54,800 nucleotides of DNA from Prevotellamassilia sp. Lineage in GTDB: Bacteria; Bacteroidota; Bacteroidia; Bacteroidales; Bacteroidaceae. The number at the start of each line of letters is the position of its first letter. Positions within the stretch are counted from its first letter, which is position 1. Under the pieces are notes generated by a model, which was not told the DNA's origin, made no database searches, and was given only the letters and a program-made list of their open reading frames with translations. Shown one piece after another: positions 8,462-16,283 of this stretch. A program made the position numbers and the translations under genes. The stretch lies in the NCBI GenBank assembly GCA_009775705.1, contig VSQE01000006.1, positions 1 through 54,800 on the forward strand, written 5' to 3'.

Positions 8462-9640
8462 TTATCTCCTTCTTCCGAACATTTCCTTTATACCGTCAAA
8501 ATCAAAGGCCAGAGAAACTCTCAGAGTCTGGTCCAAGGGATTGCTGGGAGCAGTCGCTATAACATAACCCGCATCTATCGAGAGCACGTTCATCCGAAAT
8601 CCGGCTCCTACCGTAAAGTATTTTCTGTTACCCTGGCTGGCGCTTTCATTATGATAACCGGCTCTGAGCGTAAATTTATCATTATATGTATATTCGGCAC
8701 CTACACCCCATTGTATTTCTTCCAATTCACCTTTAAATCCTCTCTCAGAATCTCCGAAGCTCTTAAAAATTCCGGAGATGGAGGAGACGTCATAGTAATC
8801 CTTGCGAATCCGCTCCTGATAATCCTCTTCGGTCTCAGGTGTTCCGTCTTCATTTACTCCTTTCAGAGGCATGGAAGGCACCAGCAATTTGTTTATGTCC
8901 GCGCATATAGAAAAGCGGTTATACTCATTGAGAGGTATCATATAATTTAGTCCCAGCCTAAGGTTTGTAGGAATAAAATATGAATAATCGCCGCCATAAT
9001 TGATTTTCGTTCCGATGTTACTGATGTTCAAACCTAAGGCCAACTGGCATTCTCGCCCTCCCATCATCACGTAATTGTTATAATAACATGCAATGTCCGC
9101 AGCAAAAGCAGACCCGGGTGTCATGTCGTCAGAATAATGACCGTTCAGGTCCGAGTACATATAGCGTAATGCTACTGCCGCCGAGAATTTCTCGCTCAAC
9201 ATACGGGAATAGGCTACATCCACAGCCATTTCGTACGGCTTGACCGTCATATTGGCATCATTGGTCATTACTTCTCCCAGCGTAAAGTAACGCAATGAAG
9301 CACTGACAGCCTGATAATCTCCCAGACGGATGTAACCTACCATATTTGCCAATGCAATGCCATCCGTAAGCTGCCGAAGCCAAGGGGTGTAATTAATGGA
9401 CAGCCCCGCACGGCTAATGGTAAACGGATACTTGGCCGGATTCCAACTTTGAGAGTTTACATCCGGATCTGTAGCTGCACCGATATCACCCAAACCTCCG
9501 GCACGTGCATCCCCGGCAATGCTCTGCGAAATCACAGCCGTCATAACTGGATTAAACTTTTTCTTTATATCATTGTCATCTGCCGTAGCTGAAGCTACAA
9601 ACAAGGCAATGAAAGAGATCATTATGCTTATTCTTTTCAT
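8462..9640 (-). CDS. porV: T9SS outer membrane protein PorV (LptO-like)
   Basis: A 392-residue outer membrane beta-barrel of the FadL-like PorV/PorQ group. A signal peptide (about residues 1-20, ending in SATA) precedes a mature region with PorV hallmarks: AVISQSIAGDARAGGLGDIG near residue 35, SWNPAKYPF, alternating amphipathic strands, and the C-terminal strand ending in a basic tail. PorV shuttles T9SS cargo, after translocation, to the attachment complex containing PorU, and is needed for A-LPS attachment. It follows porU by 49 bp, the same order known from Porphyromonas gingivalis. The gap has no obvious terminator. Confidence 0.9.
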   Translation of the reverse strand: MKRISIMISFIALFVASATADDNDIKKKFNPVMTAVISQSIAGDARAGGLGDIGAATDPDVNSQSWNPAKYPFTISRAGLSINYTPWLRQLTDGIALANMVGYIRLGDYQAVSASLRYFTLGEVMTNDANMTVKPYEMAVDVAYSRMLSEKFSAAVALRYMYSDLNGHYSDDMTPGSAFAADIACYYNNYVMMGGRECQLALGLNISNIGTKINYGGDYSYFIPTNLRLGLNYMIPLNEYNRFSICADINKLLVPSMPLKGVNEDGTPETEEDYQERIRKDYYDVSSISGIFKSFGDSERGFKGELEEIQWGVGAEYTYNDKFTLRAGYHNESASQGNRKYFTVGAGFRMNVLSIDAGYVIATAPSNPLDQTLRVSLAFDFDGIKEMFGRRR

Positions 9641-9689
9641 GGTTGAAATATGTTCTTTTACTTTATAGAAAAACTATTGAAATGCTTTT

Positions 9690-12600
9690 TTATTGTTTCA
9701 AGATTATTATTTTTTTCGCGTCGGTCTCTATCGTTACACTGTCTGACGTGATTCGGGATCTGTAGAGATAAATACCGGCAGGCAGACGGTTTCCCGTATT
9801 ATCTGTCAAATTCCATATTACCGAACTATATCCGCTATTGCCATCACTGCTGTTTGTATTCTGCCATACGCAACGGCCGGAAATGTCATAAACCTCCGTT
9901 GTCACAGAATGTATTTTCTCCTTATTTCCGAATGTCGTTATAAATTTGGTCTGTATTCGAGCCGGATTCTCCGTAGCATAAGCACTATTTTCTTCAGGTA
10001 AGTCCGCGGTACTTACGTTAAAATTGAGAGCCTTTACGGTTGAGTTATTATTCACGTCCCATACTTTAAAAGATAATGTGTGCTTGCCCGGTGTCAGATC
10101 CGTCAATTTATAAGCAATGGTTCCTTTTCTGTAACTGCCGAAGTCATAAGTGAAATAATCATTGAGTTTTCTTATGTCCGAGGTATTTCCGTCCAAAATC
10201 AGTTCCATATCATGTCCGATACTGCTCCCGGCGGCATTGATGCCGCAATCATCTTCTATGTCTGCCATGAACAACGGAGCGGTTGTTGTCTGTCCTCCAT
10301 CCGGAAAATTCGGACGGTCCAGATAAACATACACCTCGGGACCAGCATTATCCGGAGCAGCATTTTCATCTGTTCCGTTCAGAGAGAACTGCTCGTTATA
10401 TCCATGACATTCCAACGTATGCTCTTTGTTGACCGCATAAAATGTTATTCTTCCGCTGTCATCCGTGTAACTGATATCACGAGGTATCGGTATTTCAAGA
10501 ACAAATCTACCGTTGCGGATGGAATCACTCCCCTCATATATTTTCTTTGTGCGTTCCGTGTAGACTTCCGGTTTTGTACTTTCACTGTTGTTACTGTTTT
10601 TGCAGACAATCGTCTCCTTTCTGTCAAAAACAGAGGCAGTGACAATACCTGTAAACTGTGTGTCGGCAGACGTTCCGGTACCATTCTCTATATATCCTTC
10701 GAAACGGGCTACGGATCCGGCCTTCAACTGTAGTCTTGTCGCAGCTGAAAGTTCCGTGCCATTGATCCTCTCCAGCATCACATTTCCGGTCGGTGCAGTC
10801 AATCTTACAGCCGGATCCCCAATCAGAACATATTTCAACTTGTTTATGCTCACATCTTTGGATGCACTAACCATCTCCATTTTTGCCATCCGCAAAGCAT
10901 CCCCGATGCTGTAGGGCATTCCCTTTTCATCCTTTCCAAACAGATATTTCGAGTATGCCACGTTCAGACTGTTATTGTAAGAAGCATAAACCGAACGGGA
11001 AGCACAGACCACCCCGACGGCGCCTCCGGTAGGATTGTAAAATGCCGAACGACCGATGTCGTTTTTCTGAGAATCAAACGGTGTTATCTCACACGAAGCC
11101 AATACCCACAAAGCATATTTGTTGCCGGAACTTATGGACGAAAAGTCATTTTCCTTCAAAATAACGGCTTTTGATAGCTGTTCGGGAGAGCCGTGTCCGC
11201 TATAATTGAACAACAAAGCTCCCTGCTTCATTGCATCCCGCAATTTAGCACTTACCTGCGGGAATGTTTTGGAAGTTGACGTTACCGTATACGGGTAAGC
11301 GTCCCAATACATTCTCCTCTGTATGAATTTGTCCCGAGTGGAAGTCTCGATCTGATTGAAAACTTTGTCGGCATCATTCATGTGAAGATTATTGTCCCCG
11401 TAATCTCCCAATACATATATCGAATTCTTCCAAGCTCCTGTATGCAAGTTTTCCATATATGTGATTGTTTTGTCTACAAGAACTTTTGCAACAGCCGGTT
11501 CGTGACACGGAAAGCGCCCGATGCTCAAGTCGATCTTTTCATATTCCATGTTTCCGCCCTCCCCGTCATCCAAAAGACCAAAGTAATCATCTGTCACATA
11601 ACTGTAGAGAGTTCCGAAAGAGACCTCCGTCCGATTTGTCTCATATTGAGCGTTCACTTCGTATGCCAGCAGAAAGTCGTCTGGAGAATATGCTTTCCAC
11701 TCATTGCTGAGCATACGGTTGTCCCAGGCACAATCTCCAAAGAGCAAAAGATATTTGGGCATATCGTTCTGATTTCCCGCCCTGTCATACAGCATCTTCA
11801 TGTAGCGCCTATAGGCCGATGCGTCTGGGGTTCCTGAGGAATATTCGTTATAGATCTGTCCGGCATTTACAACCCTTACTCTTAAACCGTTTTTTTGCCG
11901 ATGTGCCTTAGCAAGTCTTTCCGCTTCGGAGGTCAGTTTACCGCTCGGTGGAACAATAATTACCATATCGGCCGGACCATCGGCGTGGAGATTCTGGTTG
12001 CCAACTCTACCCACGATGTCCGGTGAGGGATACCGGCCGGCAACATCAACAATGACATATCGACGCAAAGGTTCTTCTATGCATACGCTTAGGGTTGCCG
12101 ATTCCGAAATCTGACCGTCTATTTCAGATATGGGGCTGCCACATTCTCCCAGTCTCCACACCCGCGTATTGACTGTGGCATTGCTGATCTTCAACTCGAC
12201 AACAGAATTATCTGTGCCCGGAACAAAAGAATATGGTGCATCTTTGGCATCAAGTTTTCGCGGATACGTACATCTTATGTAGTTCAGACGTGCGGAATTG
12301 GATTGGCCGGTCATGAAACGGAAAGCATTATCTATCTGTAATGAACCGACCGACAGATTATAAGATTTTCGCACCTCTCGGCCACTTTCGGTCTCGGTAT
12401 CATAAATTCCTATTGAAAAGTTTCCCAGCTTATTGTTGTTCAACGCAACGCTGACATCGGTCTTTGAGGAACTGCTTGCAGCGGCGAATGAAATATCAAC
12501 TGTCGCTTTCAGATCTTGCTGGTCATAAAGCCCCGAAGTTGCCAACCGATATGTATGTGTATTTCCATTTGCAAAGTCGTAGGAATCATACATCTCGCTA

Positions 12601-13505
12601 CCTCCGCCAAACCAGCTATATGCGTCATCGTCTAACAGGGCATGATGCCAGATATAGGAAAAGCCTTTGGAAGGGCTGCTTGCAGGTGTGATTTTCTCAA
12701 ATTGAGCAGGCTCCTCGCCTTCCGTCAGAAAATAATAGGAATACCGGGAATAATTGTTATTCCGATGCTGCCATTTCGAATAGTAAGAGTCCCAAGTCCA
12801 CCGGATAGTTCCCTCGGCAAAAAACAAGACAGAATGGTCGCGTCTGTATAGAGGCACTTCATTCAGATCGTCCTCCACCTGGCCACGTTCATTGAACTTG
12901 AAATTCTCCTCCTGTATGAGACCGCCATACCCATACAGTCTTACCTTGGACATATCGGTAAATCCAAGTTCGGCAAGTTTCTCGCGTGTGAGTTCATAAA
13001 TACCTTCATTTGCCACCCGTATCTTCACCCATTTTCCCGCTGAAAGAACAGATGATTCCTTCCATCTGGGTTGCCGGCTATTAAGCGAAACAGCGGTGTT
13101 CCGGGCTTTTGACGTCTGGATGGGAACGATTTTCAGTTTGCCCGATACCAAACGTAACCACCGGTTTCCATTTTTTATAACGGGAACAAAATGAACATCA
13201 AGAACTTTTGCCTTTCTGCATATACCAAGGGTACTGCGCACTTCTATACTGTCTGCTATCGCCTGGCCCGCCTTTTTAATTCTCCGGATTTCTTCACCTG
13301 AGAGATTCTTATATTCAGGGTATTCCAGATATATCCGGTAACTGTTTCCATCAGTTATCTCATCAGCTGGAATCTGTATCGTAAATTCAGGCATCCCTTC
13401 ATTTGTCACCCGAAAATCCGAAACCGGAACAGAAAAAAAATCCTCTGCGGCAATGCTGTTGCAAAGAACTAAAAGGAATGATAATATATAGCCTCTTTTT
13501 ATCAT
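9690..13505 (-). CDS. porU: T9SS sortase/C-terminal signal peptidase PorU
   Basis: A 1271-residue secreted cysteine peptidase of the gingipain (C25) family. An N-terminal signal peptide (residues 1-20) is followed by a long beta-rich region, then the C25 domain at roughly 500-880. There, YLLLFGDCAWDNR is visible, the catalytic His is 771 in YSGHGSPEQ and the catalytic Cys is 805 in LASCEITPFD; the 34-residue spacing fits gingipains. The C-terminus (about 1190-1271) has VYDISGRCVW and LPAGIYLYR, a T9SS type-A sorting domain. PorU removes such domains from cargo and links the cargo to lipopolysaccharide at the cell surface. Confidence 0.93.
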   Translation of the reverse strand: MIKRGYILSFLLVLCNSIAAEDFFSVPVSDFRVTNEGMPEFTIQIPADEITDGNSYRIYLEYPEYKNLSGEEIRRIKKAGQAIADSIEVRSTLGICRKAKVLDVHFVPVIKNGNRWLRLVSGKLKIVPIQTSKARNTAVSLNSRQPRWKESSVLSAGKWVKIRVANEGIYELTREKLAELGFTDMSKVRLYGYGGLIQEENFKFNERGQVEDDLNEVPLYRRDHSVLFFAEGTIRWTWDSYYSKWQHRNNNYSRYSYYFLTEGEEPAQFEKITPASSPSKGFSYIWHHALLDDDAYSWFGGGSEMYDSYDFANGNTHTYRLATSGLYDQQDLKATVDISFAAASSSSKTDVSVALNNNKLGNFSIGIYDTETESGREVRKSYNLSVGSLQIDNAFRFMTGQSNSARLNYIRCTYPRKLDAKDAPYSFVPGTDNSVVELKISNATVNTRVWRLGECGSPISEIDGQISESATLSVCIEEPLRRYVIVDVAGRYPSPDIVGRVGNQNLHADGPADMVIIVPPSGKLTSEAERLAKAHRQKNGLRVRVVNAGQIYNEYSSGTPDASAYRRYMKMLYDRAGNQNDMPKYLLLFGDCAWDNRMLSNEWKAYSPDDFLLAYEVNAQYETNRTEVSFGTLYSYVTDDYFGLLDDGEGGNMEYEKIDLSIGRFPCHEPAVAKVLVDKTITYMENLHTGAWKNSIYVLGDYGDNNLHMNDADKVFNQIETSTRDKFIQRRMYWDAYPYTVTSTSKTFPQVSAKLRDAMKQGALLFNYSGHGSPEQLSKAVILKENDFSSISSGNKYALWVLASCEITPFDSQKNDIGRSAFYNPTGGAVGVVCASRSVYASYNNSLNVAYSKYLFGKDEKGMPYSIGDALRMAKMEMVSASKDVSINKLKYVLIGDPAVRLTAPTGNVMLERINGTELSAATRLQLKAGSVARFEGYIENGTGTSADTQFTGIVTASVFDRKETIVCKNSNNSESTKPEVYTERTKKIYEGSDSIRNGRFVLEIPIPRDISYTDDSGRITFYAVNKEHTLECHGYNEQFSLNGTDENAAPDNAGPEVYVYLDRPNFPDGGQTTTAPLFMADIEDDCGINAAGSSIGHDMELILDGNTSDIRKLNDYFTYDFGSYRKGTIAYKLTDLTPGKHTLSFKVWDVNNNSTVKALNFNVSTADLPEENSAYATENPARIQTKFITTFGNKEKIHSVTTEVYDISGRCVWQNTNSSDGNSGYSSVIWNLTDNTGNRLPAGIYLYRSRITSDSVTIETDAKKIIILKQ

Positions 13506-13516
13506 AACACCAGCCT

Positions 13517-14140
13517 TTATTTAATGTTGAAGGAAAGTAGACGCTCTTCGTTTAAAAAAGCATCCACGTGTGTGTCTATGCGTGCAACGGCAGATACGCC
13601 AGGCGATCCTGTGAAAATCAAATCTCCCTGACGCAACATATAAAACTTGCTTACGCAGGATATCAGGTTTTCTATGGAATTTATCATATTTTCCGTCTTT
13701 ACTTCAAGTTCTGTGTTCTTATCTATTTCCATTCTCAGATACGGTCTGGCCGTTCGTCTGTCCTTTTCATCTATCTCTTTGAAAGTTCCTACTGCGGCCG
13801 CACCGTCAAATCCCTTGCTGATGTCCCAGGGAGCGCCGGCCGCACGAAGCTGTTCGAATAAATCCTGTGCCGTAAAGGCTATTCCCACTGTCAAGGCATC
13901 ATAATATCTGTGCGCGAAACGCGGAGAGATATACCGGCCTAAGCGACATATTCTTGCCACCAGATGCACTTGCATTGTGCAACGCGGGGCATATTCTGGG
14001 ATGAAAAAGGGATTTCCGTTTCTAAGCAATGCCGTATCGGGAACCGTATATATGGATACTCCTTTATTCAAAAACGTATTGGCCGTTGAAATATTGTATT
14101 CGGAATCGGGGTAATTACCGGTTACTCCTATAATTTTCAT
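13517..14140 (-). CDS. fumarylacetoacetate hydrolase-family protein
   Basis: A 207-residue cytoplasmic protein of the FAH (YcgM/FAHD1-like) family. These are metal-dependent hydrolases, decarboxylases or tautomerases acting on diketo-acids such as fumarylpyruvate or oxaloacetate. Visible features are ARICRLGRYISPRFAHRYYD (the usual K/ARNY-type entry to the active site in a variant form), the KGFDGAAAVG block and the C-terminal LRQGDLIFTGSP motif. The metal-binding acidic triad is not clear by eye because the usual VGVVIG/EPVFFxKP region differs. It lies 11 bp upstream of porU and 25 bp after the DUF3078 gene. No link to secretion is known to me. Confidence 0.82.
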   Translation of the reverse strand: MKIIGVTGNYPDSEYNISTANTFLNKGVSIYTVPDTALLRNGNPFFIPEYAPRCTMQVHLVARICRLGRYISPRFAHRYYDALTVGIAFTAQDLFEQLRAAGAPWDISKGFDGAAAVGTFKEIDEKDRRTARPYLRMEIDKNTELEVKTENMINSIENLISCVSKFYMLRQGDLIFTGSPGVSAVARIDTHVDAFLNEERLLSFNIK

Positions 14141-14165
14141 AAATCAGAACAGAAAGTTAGCTATT

Positions 14166-15497
14166 TTAAAATGAGAAATCCAGACTCAGCGAGAACCATT
14201 CCTTAAACTGGAAAAAGGTATCGTTGTCCTCATTGCGATTCACGCTATCATCAAAACGGGTATGCAGGAACAATTTAGAACTTAATAATTGGTTGATTTT
14301 AAAATTAATAGTGTTTTCCCATTCCACCAAAGTTTTCTCATAGTCCGAGAAATAATAGATGCGGCCGTTCCACGATACGTTTTTGAACACATTCCAGTTG
14401 TGATTGATTGTGACAGTAGATCCGTATTCATAATTCGTATGTTTTCCTTCATCCACCCCAAAGGACGTGGCCAGATACTTGCGGCCCACATATTTGAAAT
14501 GAACAGCCAGCGGAGAAATAGTAGCCGTCAACGTGAAATTCTTGGGTTTCAGTTCGTAGTTCATACCTATTGAGAGCACGGACTCAAATGGGGACATGAA
14601 GTCTGAATACACCCTGTCATCATTGCTTTTGTAGCCGTGGTAGAACTGTGTCCAACTTTGCAACGTAACAGTATAGTTCCAATGCTTGATGGCTCGCAGT
14701 CCCAATTGGTTTGTCAGACGTATCATGTCCGAATTGGTCTTGAATTTGTGCTTCTCGTCATGTTGCAGGGACTGGAATCCCAGTCTCATCTCCAGCCTAT
14801 TGGTGAATGTTACTTTCTGCTTGTTGTTGAAATTGGCCTCGATGTCTGAAGAGGCTTGCAGAGAGTTATTGCTTTCTCCTCCCTTATGCCAGTTGTCCGA
14901 CACGTGGTTCTGCGTAAACTGTAAGGAGAATTTACTTTTGAAAGTCCAGAAGACAGGTTTCCTCACTACGACTTCCCAGTTTTCATTGCTGTCTGTTTCA
15001 ACAGGATCTTCCACATTCTCTTTATTCAGTCTTTCCGAGAACTTGACATGTGGTGTTACAGTTGTGTTCACATCCTCGCGGATACCCTCTTTCCCCGACT
15101 CCTGATTCTCATCATTGGCAATCAGCCATGGGGTCTCCGTATACGTTTTCGTCAAAGCCGTGGAGACATCTTCAACCAACTGCGAATAGTAAGGAATTTC
15201 ATTGGGAGAAATGCCTTCAGAAAAACGATAATAAATGGATCCTATATTTCTGTGAACCGGATAATTGTAGTATGTAGGAGAGGCAAAGATCGCATAGTAA
15301 TACGGATTGCTCAGCGTATCATCCTTTTCATATTTCCAAGTCTGGAATTTTTGGTTTATTCTGCTTATGGAATCCGTATACAACGTCCCTATAGCCCTGA
15401 TCATTTCTTTCTGTCGTTTTATTGTATTTCTTTCCATCAGTTGCGCACTGGCGGAACCGGACAAGAATAAGAAAAATAGCAAATAGATGAATCTCAT
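14166..15497 (-). CDS. DUF3078 outer-membrane protein
   Basis: About 443 residues. A signal peptide of roughly 19 residues ends in ASAQ. The mature protein has an N-terminal helical/polar part and, from about residue 200, a run of amphipathic strands typical of a beta-barrel, with the DUF3078 block KFSLQFTQNHVSDNWHKGG and a C-terminal strand ending in LSLDFSF. Function is unknown; the family is restricted mainly to Bacteroidetes. An ATG at 15515 is also possible, but 15497 puts the signal peptide directly at the N-terminus. It is the first gene of the operon leading to porU, porV and ispF and has a good promoter just upstream. Confidence 0.85.
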   Translation of the reverse strand: MRFIYLLFFLFLSGSASAQLMERNTIKRQKEMIRAIGTLYTDSISRINQKFQTWKYEKDDTLSNPYYYAIFASPTYYNYPVHRNIGSIYYRFSEGISPNEIPYYSQLVEDVSTALTKTYTETPWLIANDENQESGKEGIREDVNTTVTPHVKFSERLNKENVEDPVETDSNENWEVVVRKPVFWTFKSKFSLQFTQNHVSDNWHKGGESNNSLQASSDIEANFNNKQKVTFTNRLEMRLGFQSLQHDEKHKFKTNSDMIRLTNQLGLRAIKHWNYTVTLQSWTQFYHGYKSNDDRVYSDFMSPFESVLSIGMNYELKPKNFTLTATISPLAVHFKYVGRKYLATSFGVDEGKHTNYEYGSTVTINHNWNVFKNVSWNGRIYYFSDYEKTLVEWENTINFKINQLLSSKLFLHTRFDDSVNRNEDNDTFFQFKEWFSLSLDFSF

Positions 15498-15530
15498 GGC
15501 GTTTATGTTGAGCATTTAGCTAATGAAATA

Positions 15531-15559
15531 CAAAGTTAATTTATTTTTCATTGAAACAA
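15531..15559 (-). promoter_or_regulatory. promoter of the DUF3078-FAH-porU-porV-ispF operon
   Basis: On the minus strand a TTG at -33 (15559-15557) is followed after 18 nt by TAACTTTG (15538-15531), an exact TAnnTTTG. The start site would be near 15524, leaving a leader of about 9 nt to the ATG at 15515 or 27 nt to the preferred ATG at 15497. Confidence 0.5.
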
Positions 15560-15889
15560 GCAACATCCATGCTTTTTTACACTAAAGCCTGAAGAAAGAA
15601 CACCAACCTGAAGTGGAAATAAAGGTGGAAATGTGGATCTGAAATATGAAGAATTAAGAAGTGCTGTCTTCGGTCGAAGTGCTTATATTTTGTCCAGACA
15701 AAGTATGAAAATAGATTTTTACCGCTAAAATACATTTAGAGATATTTGGTATGCGGATACAAAGTTTAACTTTTAGATTTTAGATAAATTGAAGAAAAGC
15801 GGACCTATTTTTCACAAGAATAGGCTTTGTAGAAAAAAGATAGGACCTTTTTTAAAAAAGATAGTATGTTTTTTTCACGTTAAGCAACG

Positions 15890-15934
15890 AAAAAAGGACG
15901 CTAAATTGCGTCCTTTCAGGGTTCTTCTGCTTTG
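15890..15934 (-). ncRNA. predicted ~45-nt small RNA or leader, copy 1
   Basis: Predicted from the promoter 7 nt upstream and from an intrinsic terminator with a 9-bp stem AAAGGACGC/GCGTCCTTT, a 6-nt loop and a run of six U in total, three of them pairing. The other copy has AAAGGCCGC/GCGGCCTTT, a compensatory change (A-U to C-G) that supports an RNA hairpin. The 5' part contains the invariant AGAAGAACCCTG. The start site is inferred from promoter geometry only. It could be a stand-alone RNA or an attenuated leader. Confidence 0.5.
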
Positions 15935-15940
15935 AGTCGA

Positions 15941-15983
15941 CAAATATAATACATTTGAGGGCGAAAAGCAAATGTTAATTAAC
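15941..15983 (-). promoter_or_regulatory. promoter of the copy 1 element with abutting palindrome
   Basis: TTTG at 15972-15969, a 20-nt spacer and TATATTTG at 15948-15941 on the minus strand match the Bacteroidetes promoter consensus closely. A perfect 10-bp palindrome GTTAATTAAC (15983-15974) lies immediately upstream and overlaps nothing else, so it could be an operator or an UP-like element. Confidence 0.65.
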
Positions 15984-16012
15984 TTTAGTTTAGAATTACA
16001 CATATCGAAACT

Positions 16013-16228
16013 TTGTGTAAATTCAATTCTTCTGGCTACAAATCTACGAGCAAACATAACTATGTATCCGGCTCTACCGGTCAAATTACAGAAGTTATTT
16101 CTTTGTCGGATCTTGGAACCTTAAATCCACTTCGGTCCACAATGAAAGAGATGGCAAACCATGGCCTTCCATCATACTATTATAAAATTAATGATCATTT
16201 CTATAAATCTTACCCTGAAAGTTTCTGA
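16013..16228 (+). CDS. possible small protein of unknown function
   Basis: An open frame of 71 codons ends 55 bp before pyrG. No ATG is available at the left end; it would begin with TTG at 16013, or an internal ATG at 16141 would leave 28 residues. The C-terminal half (MKEMANHGLPSYYYKIND) looks protein-like and the codons are not obviously random. It could equally be a degraded gene or chance. I recognise no family. It lies just outside the conserved element and overlaps the pyrG promoter region at its end. Confidence 0.3.
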   Translation: MCKFNSSGYKSTSKHNYVSGSTGQITEVISLSDLGTLNPLRSTMKEMANHGLPSYYYKINDHFYKSYPESF

Positions 16229-16237
16229 TATTTTTTG

Positions 16238-16245
16238 TAATTTTG
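16238..16245 (+). promoter_or_regulatory. pyrG: candidate -7 element for pyrG
   Basis: TAATTTTG fits TAnnTTTG and would place the transcription start about 32 nt before the pyrG GTG. No clean -33 TTTG is present. Confidence 0.35.
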
Positions 16246-16283
16246 CCCAAATAAAAAAGAAGTATAACTAAAACTTTTTCAAA

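Larger units (their letters stand above)
15786..15985 (-). repeat. conserved promoter-terminator-hairpin element, copy 1
   Basis: The reverse complement of this segment aligns without gaps to 44983-45182. In order on the minus strand: a palindrome GTTAATTAAC (15983-15974), TTTG at -33 (15972-15969), a 20-nt spacer, TATATTTG (15948-15941), a predicted short transcript ending in a U-tailed hairpin, a 42-nt A-rich linker, and a 47-nt GGTCC-bounded hairpin (15847-15801). Identical blocks include AGAAGAACCCTGAAAGG, AACGTGAAAAAAACATA, AAAAAAGGTCCTATCTTTTT and TTGTGAAAAATAGGTCCG. It lies upstream of, and points toward, the DUF3078-porU operon. Confidence 0.8.
15516..16283. other. 768-bp intergenic region between divergent genes
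   Basis: This gap holds, from left to right, the promoter of the DUF3078-porU operon (15531-15559), an AT-rich stretch with a short inverted repeat near 15675, the conserved duplicated element (about 15786-15985), a possible small ORF on the plus strand (16013-16228) and the pyrG promoter (16238-16245). No tRNA or rRNA was recognised in it. Confidence 0.8.

Noticed and set aside
15875..16084. 69-codon minus-strand open frame over the conserved element
   Set aside because: It runs through the promoter and terminator of copy 1, has no recognisable domain and no matching frame in copy 2.
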